From: Selaginella moellendorffii
Taxonomy: Eukaryota; Streptophyta; Lycopodiopsida; Selaginellales; Selaginellaceae
NCBI RefSeq assembly: GCF_000143415.4
Contig: NW_003314365.1
Span: forward strand, 203,991 to 267,990
Direction: 5' to 3'
DNA length: 64,000 nt
The notes beneath the pieces were generated by a model. The model worked only from the letters and a program-made list of their open reading frames with translations. It ran no database searches and was not told where the DNA came from. This document shows positions 1 to 10,775 of this stretch, in pieces; within the stretch, counting starts at the first letter, position 1, and every line of letters starts with the position of its first letter. Both the position numbers and the translations under genes were made by a program.

Positions 1-771
1 CCAGCTCTAGTTCCCTTGGGAGATCGACTGGCCGATGCTCCCAATCCAAGTGTGAGTGGCACTACCTAGTTGGATACTTGGTGTGGCTCAACAGAACCTC
101 GCTCTAAGCCCATGGCTAGAGCACCCAAAGGCGGAAGGCGGGGAGAGTACCCACGAGGCTCACGTAAGGCCGTGGTGTTCCAAAATGTTGCCCTAAAGTC
201 CCAGACTGTGAAAAGGAGGAGGAGCCATCCTCTAGTGTAGAGACCAAGGATACAGTCATGTGAGGAGGTAGTCCCAGAGGACCGAGGGACTTAGTGGTCG
301 GGCTTGTGGGCCTTGATCCAGTGGCAGTGTTGGTGAACACGGCCATAAACAAAAAGGGATTTGGTGGGGACTGGAAAAGGGATATTGGGGAAGGCTAATC
401 CCCATGTCTGTGGGCATCCTAAGGATGCTAAGGAGTGGATCGGGGATGATCACTCATGGATGGATGGCCTAGTCTTTGAGAGATGGGACTGTGATGGAGG
501 TGGTGTCAAACCATCGGTGTGACCAAGGTGAATGGGCATGGCCTTAACGTAACAAGCTAATATGTCGGTGGTACCTTGTTGTGTCGGTCATGGGATCGGA
601 CATGTGGAGCACTTGGACCAAGTGCAAAGGTTGAGTGGCAGGGATGCCATTCTCGGGGCTAGCAAGCCCAAGTCTGAAATAGGACTTATGGAGGTTGTGA
701 GTGAGACTCCTTTAAGTGGTCAGAGGTGTGGTTAAGTGACTAAAGTAGAATGGAAAAATTAGTCGCTTACA
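1..771 (+). mobile_element. LTR-A 5' LTR (right part; left part lies outside the window)
   Basis: This is the 3' portion of an LTR whose other copies are at 2374-4189, 4791-6724, 6906-8465, 58795-60518 and 61507-63204. It ends ...AGTCGCTTACA at 771 and is followed after two bases by a primer-binding site, so it is the 5' LTR of a plus-strand element. It aligns along its length with the 3' half of the LTR at 6906-8465. No gene is supported in it; short open frames here are shadows. Confidence 0.85.
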
Positions 772-773
772 AC

Positions 774-788
774 TTGGTATCTGAGCTG
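774..788 (+). other. Primer-binding site, initiator tRNA-Met type (one mismatch)
   Basis: TTGGTATCTGAGCTG lies two bases after the LTR end. The 3' end of plant initiator tRNA-Met pairs with TGGTATCAGAGC; this copy differs at one base. The minus-strand copy at 2357-2371 is an exact match. Placement directly after the LTR terminus supports the assignment. Confidence 0.8.
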
Positions 789-1289
789 TTCCTTAGTCTG
801 ACTTTTATTGATGCTCAAGTATATCACCATTGATGTTGGCATTGGAAGGTCCTAGGAGTGGGCCTATCCTTAGGCGCGATGTGGTGGATAGAAAAGGGCT
901 AGTAAGGGAACGACTTTGGGATCTTGGGAATAGTATAAGGGTTTCCTCAGAGAGTTGAGGATGTGATCCAGATGAGCATTTGACTTAGCAAACAGGCTAA
1001 TGTAGTTGTGGTAAACAATTACAGTTGGGATCACGGGAAAGATGCAGACTCCAAAACAATAAAGGAGTCACAAGATTACCCTCATATAGTTAGGGTTGGT
1101 GCTCATAAATTTGAGATCGGAATTGATGACTGTGGGAGGTCAAATACGAAAGAGGACACAAGTCCTTGAAATGGTAGTTGGGGCTACCTCTAATAAATGT
1201 TGGAACAACTCAAGGAGTTAGGGGTGTACTCAGAGGATGAGTTGGTATTCTCATCGCATGGATAAGTGGTTCTAAGGGGTAGAAGTATT
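789..1289 (+). mobile_element. LTR-A internal region, 5' end (plus element)
   Basis: Untranslated leader and start of the internal region of the plus-strand LTR-A element. It is matched, with indels, by the reverse complement of about 1804-2373, so the two segments form an imperfect inverted repeat. The similarity stops near 1286, where the plus copy is interrupted. No intact gag frame is visible. Confidence 0.7.
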
Positions 1290-2373
1290 GGCACATTTGG
1301 TGTCTTCACACCATCGGTTCCACGAGCCTACCTTTATGACACTTGCACTCGTGTCTAGGTCTTTTGCCAAGACCAACACAGTCGTTTCTCATGCCAACTA
1401 TCCATTGGTACTTCATCACAGTGTTCTCACACAACTCTACACCAAAGTTGCTTTCTTCTGGGAATATCTTTCCCACAACTTTAGTATGGCACATTTTGCC
1501 ATCAATGAGATACCTACTGTTCTCATACTTGGATCTTATGATCCTCCCCATACCTCATGGGGCACCATACACCTCAGTCCAAATGCCTCAACCAATCCCT
1601 TAAGACCATTCCCTGACTCCACTTAAGTCATCCAGCATTTTGGACTTTTGCTAATCCAACGACCCATAAGGTCCTATTTTTGAGGTGGGTCCTATTTTTG
1701 AGGTGCTAGCTCACTGGAATACAACTTCTTGTATTCAGGTCCTACTCACAAGGACCATCTTTGCAAGTGTTACTCCGACACTTGATTTGTTCTCTTGGGG
1801 CAACCTTTTGCCCCTTAGGACCAATTGTCCATGTGATGAGAATACCAACTCATCCTCTGAGTACACCCCCACTCCTTGGGTCTTTCCAGCATTTATTAGA
1901 GGTAGCCTTGGCTACCATTTCGAGGACTTGTGTCCTCTTTTGTATTTGACCTTTCACGGTCAACAATTCCGGTCTCAAATTTATGAGTACCAGCTTCAAC
2001 CATATAAGGGTAATCTTGTGACTCCTTTATTGTTTTGGAGTCTGCATCTTTCCCGTGAACCCAACTATAGTTGTTTACCACAACTACATTAGCTCGTTTG
2101 CTACGTCAAACGCTCATCTGGATCACGTCCTCAGCTCTCAGAGGAAACCCTTATATTGTTCCCAAGATCCCAAAGTCGTTCCCTTACTGGCCCCTTTTCC
2201 ATCCACCATATCGTGCACAAGTTCACGCATGAACTTGAGTGGAGAGCCATGTCCTTTCGACATGCTACTCCTCGAGGATAGGTCCATATCTAGGACCTTC
2301 CAATTCCAATACAAGTGGTGGTATACTTGGCCACCAATAAGAGTCAGGCTAAAGAACAGCTCTGATACCAAGT
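1290..2373 (-). mobile_element. LTR-A internal fragment, opposite orientation, 3'-truncated
   Basis: Internal region of a minus-strand LTR-A copy, running from its primer-binding site (2357-2371, exact TGGTATCAGAGC) towards lower coordinates and ending abruptly near 1290 without a polymerase or a 3' LTR. The part at 1804-2373 matches 775-1286 on the other strand. The part at 1290-1800 has open frames of about 80-135 codons on both strands, but none carries a motif I recognise. A 17-18 bp direct duplication lies near 1670-1705. Confidence 0.65.
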
Positions 2374-4189
2374 TGTAAGCGACTAATTTTTCCATTCTAC
2401 TTTAGTCACTTAACCACACCTCCGACCACTTGGAGGAGTCTCATTCACAACCTCCATAAGTCTCATTCAGAACTTGGGGCTTGCTAGCCCCGAGAATGGC
2501 ATCCATGCCACTCAACCTTTGCACTTGGTCCAAGTGCTCCACGTGTTCGATCCCATGACCGACACCCCAAGGTACCACCGATATATGAGCATGTTACGCT
2601 AGGCCACGCTCATTCACCTTGGTCACATCGGTGGTCTAACACCACCTACATTGCAATCCTGTCTCTCCAAGACTAGGCCATCCGTCCATGAGTGATCATC
2701 CTAGATCCACTCCTTAGCATCCTTAGGATGCCCCCAGACATGGGGAATAACCTTCACCAATATCCTTCTGTCAATCCCCACTAAGTCCCTTTTTGCCCTT
2801 GGCCGTATTTGCGAACACTGCCACTGGATCGAGGCTCACAGGCCTGACCACTAAGTCCCATGGTCCTCTGGGACTTCCTCACCACGTGACCATATCCTTG
2901 GCCACCACACCAAAGGACTGCTCCTTTTCCTTTCCACAGTCTGGGACTTGGGGACAACACTTCGGAACACTGTGGCCTTACGCGAGCCACCTGGGTACTC
3001 TCCCTGCCTTCCGCCTTTGGGTGCTCTAGCCATGGGCTTGGAGCGAGGTTCCATTGAGCCACGCCTAGTATCCAAGTAGGTAGTGCCACCCACACTTGGA
3101 CTGGGAGCATCGGCCAGTCGATCTCCCGGGGGAACTAGAGCCGGCTCTTGAACACTTCACCAAGCTACCCCGCTTGTCGGTCCGTGTTCACTCTAGTCTT
3201 GGACTTCCCAGTGGTCAGTTCATCACCCAACACTGGGTCTGGCCTTCCTGGGCCAAACTGGCCTTTCCTGGCCAAACTGGCTCCACTGCAGTCCTCCCCC
3301 TTACTATACTTTTGGAGCTCACCAAACCCCCCAGGGTCTGGGAGACGAACGCTTTGGGCTTTCACCCTCTCAGACTCGAACTCGGACTCGGACTCGGACT
3401 TGGACTCGGACTCGGACTCGGACTCGGGTTTGCTCTCGGCCTCCGCCTTGGTCTCGGTCTCGGTCCCGGTCTCGGTCTCAGTCTCGGTCTCGGTCCCGGT
3501 CTCGGTCCCGGTCTCGGTCTCGGTCCCGGTCTCGGTCCCGGTCTCGGTCTCGACCTCGGACTCCATCTCGGGTCCTTCTTGGACTCCATCTCAGATTCCA
3601 TCTCGGGTCCATCTCGGACTCCATCTCGGACTCCGTCTCGGTCCATCTCGGACTCCATATCGGACTCCACCTCGGACTCCATCTCGGACTCCATCTCGGA
3701 CTCCACTTCGGACTCCGTCTTGGTCCATTTCGGACTCCGTCTCGGTCCATCTCGGACTCCATCTCGGACTCCACCTCGGACTCCACCTCGGACTCCATCT
3801 GGGACTCCATCTCGGACTCCGTCTCGGACTCCGTCTTGGTCCATCTCGGACTCCATCTCGGACTCCACTTCGGACTCCATCTCGGACTCCATCTCGGACT
3901 CCATCTTGGACTCCGTCTCGGTCCATCTCGGACTCCACTTCGGACTCCATCTCGGACTCTTCCACGTGTCATGTGTTGGTCCTTTTGGGCCCCTTTTTGG
4001 AGCCTCCCTTATTGCTCGCTTCGTGCTTGTTCTTCGAGCACTTTGTTGGGAGTTCCACTCCCGCTCTCGACCTTCCAAGTCGGAGCTTTTAGTCCAAACG
4101 TGTTACGCTCGTTTGGCTTTCGCTTTGGCCACTACCACGTGGCACCCTTTCCAGCTCCACTTTGGGGCCTAGGGATTTTGTGTCTCACA
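2374..4189 (-). mobile_element. LTR-A LTR, minus strand (5' LTR of a truncated copy)
   Basis: About 1816 bp, read on the minus strand from TGTGAGACAC (ending at 4189) to CTTACA (at 2374). A primer-binding site follows at 2357-2371, so this is a 5' LTR. It contains a conserved block (AAAGCCCAAAGCG...GGGGGGTTTGG...TATAGTAAGGG) near 3300-3360, a minisatellite at 3369-3958, and G-box CACGTG motifs near its 5' end (about 3960-4145). The long frames through the minisatellite are low-complexity by-products, not genes. Confidence 0.88.
3369..3958 (-). repeat. GA/CT-rich minisatellite inside the LTR
   Basis: Two adjoining arrays are visible on the plus strand. The first is a hexamer of the type GACTCG/GTCTCG. 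The second is a 12-mer of the type GGACTCCATCTC with variants (CACCTC, CGTCTC, TCCATC). Unit multiples of 3 with no stop in most frames explain the many long overlapping open frames. Homologous arrays of different length occur in every LTR-A copy. Confidence 0.9.
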
Positions 4190-4790
4190 ACCTCGAGAAT
4201 GGAGGTAGCGATCCTATGTTGCTGGGTGCAACAATCAAGGATAGGAGCAAAAGACTAGTGGCCAAGTATGGGCCATGGAGTTCATTAGAGGGAATCCAAA
4301 TGGCAAAGTTAAGCATGGAACACTAAGGTGTTAGATGCTAACGGATGGTGAAAAAGGAAGTGTGCTTCCAAGGATGGATTCCTAAATGCTCCAAATTGGC
4401 AAAGGTGAAAGCTCTAAGGAGGGAGCGGCAAAGTAGCCAAATGATAGGGCCATGGACAGCCCTAGCACAAAGTATGATAATTGGAACTTAGTGCCTAAGG
4501 TGGTACGAAATATAAAAAAGGATGATGGTGCCCTCAAGTAGAGAATTTTCTAGGATGGGGAAGTGAAGTTGCACAATATGTGCAATGAAAGGTGTCAGAG
4601 ACACCAAGGAAATTGACTTTGAGAAGTCAAAATTAAAACTTCCAAGGTGAACTGGTTATATCAATAGAAGTTGAGACTACTCGAGAAGGAGTAGTGGGGT
4701 TGAGATAGAGACGGTGTTTCTAATAGGTTTAGCGAGAACTAAACTAATAAAAGGAGAGGACCACCACAAGTAGTTTAATCAGTCTCTAAG
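4190..4790 (+). mobile_element. LTR-A internal region, 3' part (left segment)
   Basis: Sequence between two minus-strand LTRs. Joined to 6730-6905 across the solo LTR insertion, it forms the 3' end of the internal region of the plus element that ends with the LTR at 6906. No long frame survives, so the element is non-autonomous or decayed. Confidence 0.55.
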
Positions 4791-6724
4791 TGTAAATGAC
4801 TAATTTTTCCATTCTACTTTAGTCATTTAACCACACCTTCGACCATTTGGAGGAGTCTCATTCACAACCTCCATAAGTCCAATTCAGGACTTGGGACTTG
4901 CTAGCCCCAAGAATGGCATCCATGCCACTCAACCCTTGCACCTGGTCCAAGTGCTCCATGTGTTCGATCCCATGACCGACACTCAAAGGTACCACCAACA
5001 TAGCAGCCTATTACGCTAAGGCCATGCCCAATCACCTTTGCTGCACTGGTAGTCCAATACCACTTGCAACACAGTCTTGTCTCTCCAAGACTGGGCCAAC
5101 CACCCATGAGTGGTTATCCCAGATCCACTCCTTAGCATCCTTAGGATGCCCACCGACAGAGGGAACAGCCTTCCCCAATATCCCTCTGTCAGTCCCCACT
5201 AAGTCCCTTTTTGCCTTTGGCCGTGTTTGCCAACACTGCTACTGGATCGAGGCCCACAGGCCCGACCACTAAGTCCCACAGTCCTCTGGGACTTCATCAC
5301 CACACGACTGTGTCCTTGGTCACACCCCAGAGGACTGCTCCTCTTCCTTTCCACAGTCTGGGCCTTTGGGACGACATTTCGGAACACTGTGGCCTTACGC
5401 GAGCCACCTAGGTACTTTCCCCGCCTTCCGCCCTTGGGTGCTCTAGCCATGGGCTTAGAGCAAGGTTCCATTGAGCTACGCCTGGTATCCAAGTAGGTAG
5501 TGCCACCCACACTTGGACTGGGAGCATCGGCCAGTCGATCCCCCAGGGGAACTAGAGTCGGCTCTTGAACACTTCACCAAGCTACCCCGCTTGTCGGTCC
5601 ATGTTCACTCTAGTCTTGGACTTCCCAGTGGTCAGTTCATCACCCAACACTGGGTCTGGCCTTCTTAAGCCAAACTGGCCTTTCCTGGCCAAACTGGCTC
5701 CACTACAGTCCTCCCCTCTTACTATACTTTTGGAGCTCACTAAACCCCCCAGGGTCTGGGAGACGAACGCTTTGGGCTTTCACCCTCTCAGACTCGAACT
5801 CGGACTCGGACTCGGACTCGGACTCGGACTCGGACTCGGGCTCGGTCTCGGCCTCCGCCCTGGTCTCGGTCTCGGTCCCGATCCCGGTCTCGGTCTCGGT
5901 CTTGGTCCCGGTCTCGGTCTCGACCTCGGACTTCATCTCGGGTCCTTCTCGGACTCCATCTCGGATTCCATCTCGGGTCCATCTCGGACTCCATCTCGGA
6001 CTCCGTCTCGGTCCATCTCGGACTCCATCTCGGACTCCACTTAGGACTCCATCTCGGACTCCATCTCGGACTCCATCTTGGGTCCATCTCGGACTCCATC
6101 TCGGACTCCGTCTCGGTCCATCTCGGACTCCTTCTTGGACTCCGTCTCGGTCCATCTCAGACTCCATCTCAGACTCCACTTCGAACTCCATCTCAGACTC
6201 CATCTCGGACTCCATCTCGGTCCATCTTGGACTCCATCTCGGACTCCACTTCGGACTCCATCTCGGACTCCATTTCGGACTCCACCTCGGACTCCACCTC
6301 GGACACTTCCATGTGTCATGTGTTGGTCCTTTTTGGAGCCTTGCTTATTGCTCGCTTCGTGCTTGTTCCTCGAGCACTTTGTTGGGAGTTCCACTCCCGC
6401 TCTCAACCTTTCAAGTCGGAGCTTTTAGTCCAAACGTGTTACGCTCGTTTGGCTTTCATTTCGGCCACTACCACGTGTAAGCAACCAAAGAGAACGACTT
6501 GAGAGACGGTCCATGGGGTTCAAATATAGAGTGAAAGGGCCCATGAACAAGAGTGCACCCCCTTTTCCAATCGGTTAAGGGTCTTGGGATACTTGGGGTT
6601 AAGCATCCTTGGGTTTGAATAGTACTGGGCTGGGTGACCTCCTGGGAAGTCCAAACTCAGGAACTTACACCACGTGGCACCCTTTCCAGCTCCACTTTGA
6701 GGCCTAGGGATTTTGTGTCTCACA
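4791..6724 (-). mobile_element. LTR-A solo LTR, minus strand, TSD CTAAG
   Basis: Complete LTR of about 1934 bp, including the 194-bp insertion at 6476-6669. Its termini are TGTAAATGAC at 4791 and TCTCACA at 6724. Exact 5-bp target duplications CTAAG flank it at 4786-4790 and 6725-6729. There is no primer site or polypurine tract next to it, so it is a solo LTR, inserted into the internal region of the plus-strand LTR-A element. Minisatellite about 5790-6305. Confidence 0.9.
6476..6669 (+). mobile_element. Cassandra-like TRIM solo LTR carrying 5S rRNA sequence
   Basis: A 194-bp insertion with TGTAAG...CTTACA ends and exact 5-bp target duplications CCACG at 6471-6475 and 6670-6674. It contains, at about 6596-6652, sequence closely matching the 3' half of plant 5S rRNA, including the A-box region (GGGTTAAGCATCCTTGGG) and the C-box region (TGGGTGACCTCCTGGGAAG). 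Cassandra elements are known terminal-repeat retrotransposons in miniature whose LTRs carry 5S-derived RNA polymerase III promoters. A 5S-derived SINE is the alternative, but the TG..CA ends and 5-bp duplication favour a solo LTR. Confidence 0.8.
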
Positions 6725-6905
6725 CTAAGTTGGAGAGACTATGCTCCTTGGAGGAAGGGCAAGGCATGGTGAGCCTTCGGTATATAACCATTGACAAATA
6801 TTGGCGAGGTGCCAAGAATGGAAAGGGTAATACATGTTGGTATTACTTTATAAAATAGTTTATTGTTCGATGAGGACATCGAACTTCATCTATGGGTGGT
6901 GGAGT
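6725..6905 (+). mobile_element. LTR-A internal region, 3' end with polypurine tract
   Basis: The last internal segment of the plus-strand element. The frame FDEDIELHLWVVEL-stop reads into the LTR start, which resembles a polyprotein C-terminus of plant Ty3/Gypsy elements. A perfect 8-bp stem with a 4-base loop (GTTCGATG AGGA CATCGAAC) lies at 6865-6884. The tract GGGTGGTGGAGT at 6894-6905 directly precedes the LTR and is the likely polypurine tract priming plus-strand synthesis. Confidence 0.7.
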
Positions 6906-8465
6906 TGTGAGACACAAAATCCCTAGGCCCCAAAGTGGAGCTGGAAGGGCTCCACGTGGTAGTGGCCGAAGCGAAAGCCAAACGAGTATAACACGTTTGG
7001 ACTAAAAGCTCCGACTTGAAATATCAAGAGCGGGAGTGGAACTCCCAACAAAGTGCTCGAGGAACAAGCACGAAGCGAGCAATAAGCGAGGCTCCAAAAA
7101 GGGACCCAAAAGGACTAACACATGACACGTGGAAGTGTCCGAGATGGACCTGAGTTGGAGTCCGAGGTGGAGTCCGAGATGGAGTCCGAGATGGACCAAG
7201 ACGGAGTCCGAGATGGAGTCCGAGATAGACCGAGACGAAGTCCGAGATGGAGTTCGAGATGGACCTGAGTTGGAGTCCGAGGTGGAATCCGAGATGGAGT
7301 CCGAGATGGACCGAGATGGAGTCCGAGAAGGACCCAAGATGGAGTCCGAGGTCGAGACCGAGACCGAGACCGAGACCGGGACCAAGATCGAGACCGAGGC
7401 CGAGACCGAGCCCGAGTCCGAGTCCGAGCCCGAATCTGAGTCTAAGTCCGAGTCCGAGTTTGAGTCTGAGAGGGTGAAAGCCCAAAGCGTTCGTCTCCCA
7501 GACCCTGGGGGGTTTGGTGAGCTCCAAAAGTATAGTAAGGGGGAGGACTGCAGTGGAGCCAATTTGGCTAGGAAAGGCCAGTTTGGCCCAGGAAGGCCAG
7601 ACCCAATGTTGGGTGATGAGCTGCCCATTGGGAAGTCCAAGACTAGAATGAACACGGATCGATAAGCGGGGTAGCTTGGTGAAGTGTTCAAGAGCCAGCT
7701 CTAGTTCCCTTGGGAGATCGACTGGCCGATGCTCCCAGTCCAAATGTGGGTGGCACTACCTACTTGGATACCTGGCATGGCTCAACGGAACCTCGCTCTA
7801 AGCCCATGGCTAGAGCACCCAAAGGCGGAAGGCGGGGAGAGTACCCAGGTGGCTCGCGTAAGGCCGTGGTGTTCCAAAATGTTGCCCTAGAGTCCCAAAC
7901 TATGAAAAGGAGGAGGAGCCATCCTCTAGTGTAGAGACCAAGGATATGTTCATGTGAGGAGGTAGTCCCAGAGGACCGAGGGACTTAGTGGTTGGGCTTG
8001 TGGGCCTTGATCCAGTGGCAGTATTGGTGAACACAGCCATAGACAAAAAGGGATTTGGTGGGGACTGGAAAAGGGATATTGGGGAAGGCTAATCCCCATG
8101 TCTGTGGGCATCCTAAGGATGCTAAAGAGTGGATCGGGGATGATCACTCATGGATGGATGGCTCAGTCTTTGAGAGATGGGACTGTGATGGAGGTGGTGT
8201 CAGACCATCGGTGTGACTAAGGTGAATAGGCATGGCATTAGCGTAACGGGTTGATATGTCAGTGGTACCTTGTGGTGTCGGCCATGGGATCAGACATGTG
8301 GAGCACTTGGACCAAGTGCAAAGGTTGAGTGGTGGGGATGCCATTCTTGGGGCTAGCAAGCCCAAGTCTAAAATAGGACTTATGGAGGTTGTGAGTGAGA
8401 CTCCTCTAAGTGGTCGGAGGTGTAGTTAAGTGACTAAAGTAGAATGGAAAAATTAGTCGCTTACA
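6906..8465 (+). mobile_element. LTR-A 3' LTR, plus strand
   Basis: LTR of 1560 bp starting TGTGAGACAC after a polypurine tract and ending GCTTACA at 8465. The minisatellite is shorter here (about 7134-7470), which makes this the shortest complete LTR in the window. Flanking bases GGAGT and TTTGG do not match, as expected for a 3' LTR rather than a solo LTR. It is followed immediately by R2 sequence, so the composite element probably sits inside an R2 copy. Confidence 0.88.
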
Positions 8466-9065
8466 TTTGGGACAAGTTTGAAACTTACTAAATATGGAAT
8501 GGCGCTAGATTGCGAATTTGGACACGGGACAAACACCATTGTGTTCAGGTCAATCTCTACATTTTGTAGATATGCCAAATGAGCAAATCTGGACACTTTC
8601 CATAAATAGCATTTGGAACTGAAATGAGACTAACGCAAAGGGCATGATAGCGAGGGTGTTTGGCAGACACGGTAAGCTATCATACAGCGATATTGAGGGA
8701 CTAATCTCAATACGCAAGTGTTCTTGTCAAGCCAGTGCAAGACAGAGCAAAAGAGAACTAAAAAGCCAGGCCAAGTATGCTTGGCTGAATAAACACTTAG
8801 GAATTCCATCCTTATGCTTATTCGGCCAAGTACATATACAAAGTCCAATTTACTAACACTTGAACAAGAGGGGCTAATAAAGGGTCTAGCAATACTAACC
8901 TCCTGCCATCGTGGCAGTAAAGTAAGAGTGTCCGTAAGGACTGGTTGATAGGTAACTTTCGATACCCGAAGTCACATTCGCGACAAGCATGGAGTAACTC
9001 TTGAGTGTTTAGTTTGAAGAGTGAAGAGACAAGAGCATGGGGCAACATTAAAACAGTCATAGAGC
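8466..9065 (+). repeat. R2 repeat, copy 1 (related LTR family)
   Basis: Dispersed repeat recognised by shared blocks with 9300-9900 and with the reverse complement of about 63300-63850. Examples are GGACAAGTTTGAAACTTACT, GGGCATGATAGCGAGGGTGT and the block around TCACATTCGCGACAA. No coding capacity was seen. It lies directly after an LTR-A 3' LTR. Confidence 0.75.
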
Positions 9066-9231
9066 ATGTATCATACTAATGTCAGGATTAATACGCAAAA
9101 TAGAGTTAAATAGAGTTTGGCACAATTTCAGTATATTAGTGCTTTAACACAAGGATATAAGTACTCCACCAACTAGCAAGGTTTGGAATTTGGGTTTAGA
9201 CCCAAGTTGAATGTAAAACAAGGATAAGCAT

Positions 9232-9900
9232 ATAAGTGGGAGTTAAACTTATAACCCCTCTCCCCCTTTGAGAAACGTGCACTTTGGGCTTTCACCTTTA
9301 GTACTAAGAGTTGGTCTCTGGGACAAACTTGAAATTTACTAAATATGGAATGACACTAAATTGTGAATTTACCAACATTATTGTGTGTAAATATGTTAAA
9401 TTAACAAATTTAGATATTTTCCATAAATAGCCATAGGACCAAATGAAACTAACACATAGGGCATGATAGCGAGGGTGTCTTAGCGGACATGGTAAGTTAT
9501 CATCTAGTAAGTATTGAGGGACCAAACTTAATATTATAAGGGTTCTCAACACTAACAAATGCAAGTCAATAATATAAGTTTCTCATCACTGTGTCAAGTA
9601 TATTTAACTAATGACAATTTAAGATTTTCTTCTTTAGTGCCCTTCCAGTCTAAGTGCACATAGGATACTAGTTTTTCAACTAACTTAAGTAGAGATTGAT
9701 AAAGGGTCCAACAATACTAACCTCTTATTATTGTGGTAGTAACAAAAGAATATCCAAAAGGACTCACTAATAAGTAACTTTTGATACTTACAGTCACATT
9801 CACAATTATGCTTTTGATAGTGCATTTGTAATTGCAAACACTTGGGTCAGGTACAAATAGGATAATAATGGTAGTATAACTCTCATCATTGTCCACCAAT
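9232..9900 (+). repeat. R2 repeat, copy 2 (diverged, AT-shifted)
   Basis: A second R2 copy in the same orientation, about 800 bp downstream of copy 1. It keeps the order of blocks but has many C-to-T and G-to-A differences, a pattern like decay of methylated repeats. Its left edge carries GCACTTTGGGCTTTCACC, also found in the LTR-A core. Confidence 0.7.
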
Positions 9901-10760
9901 AGAGTATAAAGTAAATGATTTGGTGTTAATCAATTTGTGTAAGGGGCCCCTTGCTCAATAGAAGGGACCATATCAGGTGTTATGACAAGTTAGACTACAA
10001 GTTTATAAAATTTAACATAACATTCAACAAACCGATCCTTAAAAAATTCTGTATATGTAATGGCTAAAATGCTTTATACAAAGGATCAAGAACAATTAAT
10101 ACCACATCTAAATCACCAATGGCTCCTCTTGATGTTCTTCTAGATCCTAGCTCATCAGCCATAAAACCCTGACTACTTTCCATCCCTTTGAGAGGAAGGG
10201 ATAATGTAAAGTGTACATTTATAATGCCATACACTAATATAGGCAGTTGCCAAAATATTCAAGAATCTCTTAAATATATTCTCATAAGGATGGCTTAACT
10301 TTTTAGGAAGGAAGAAAAGATCTTCTGTTATAAGTTATCCTTGCAATTGATCATTGGACAGATCAGGGATACTGAGGGCATGACTTGCAATGCACAATGT
10401 TTCTGTTTCACGATCATTCTGCTTCTATGTTCTTGAATAGGGGTGTCCAATTTTGAGGCAGAATTGGCACTGATCGATCACATCAGCAAGATTTCAAATC
10501 TTCCAGGAGCAATGGCGAAACAAGATAAAGTTTTTCTTTTCTTCTTTACTTATTTACTTTGATTTGAACTTTGCACATTGGGGGCACGCTCTTACCATCA
10601 CCACACCGCAATCCAACCAACACACGATCAAAGCGCCATGCCTAAGACTGCCATTGACCTACTCGGACCAACGATCTGGCGAGATCCATCTTGTGGAAGC
10701 TTCTTTGCCGGATCCACTCTGAACCAAGAGCTGCAGGCATCTAAGTGTTTGCCGAGAAGA
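9901..10760. other. Intergenic DNA, no supported gene
   Basis: Moderately AT-rich sequence with no frame, RNA gene or repeat I can recognise. It separates the R2 copies from the F-box remnants. Confidence 0.5.
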
Positions 10761-10775
10761 TACACATGACGAGGA

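Noticed and set aside
1288-1626. Protein-coding gene (112 codons, plus strand)
   Set aside because: It lies in the internal fragment of a minus-strand LTR element; an 81-codon frame exists on the other strand and neither has a recognisable motif.
3361-3960. CRISPR-like array
   Set aside because: The repeats are direct 6- and 12-mers without unique spacers, in a eukaryotic LTR.
3096-4172. Long open frames across the LTR minisatellites (also at 5565-6480, 7002-7743, 59518-60622, 61487-62428)
   Set aside because: They are Ser/Asp, Arg/Pro or Leu/Gly low-complexity translations of a tandem repeat, open in several frames on both strands, and lie within transposon LTRs.
6575-6655. Functional 5S rRNA gene
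   Set aside because: Only the 3' half of 5S is similar, with substitutions, and it is contained in a retrotransposon LTR.
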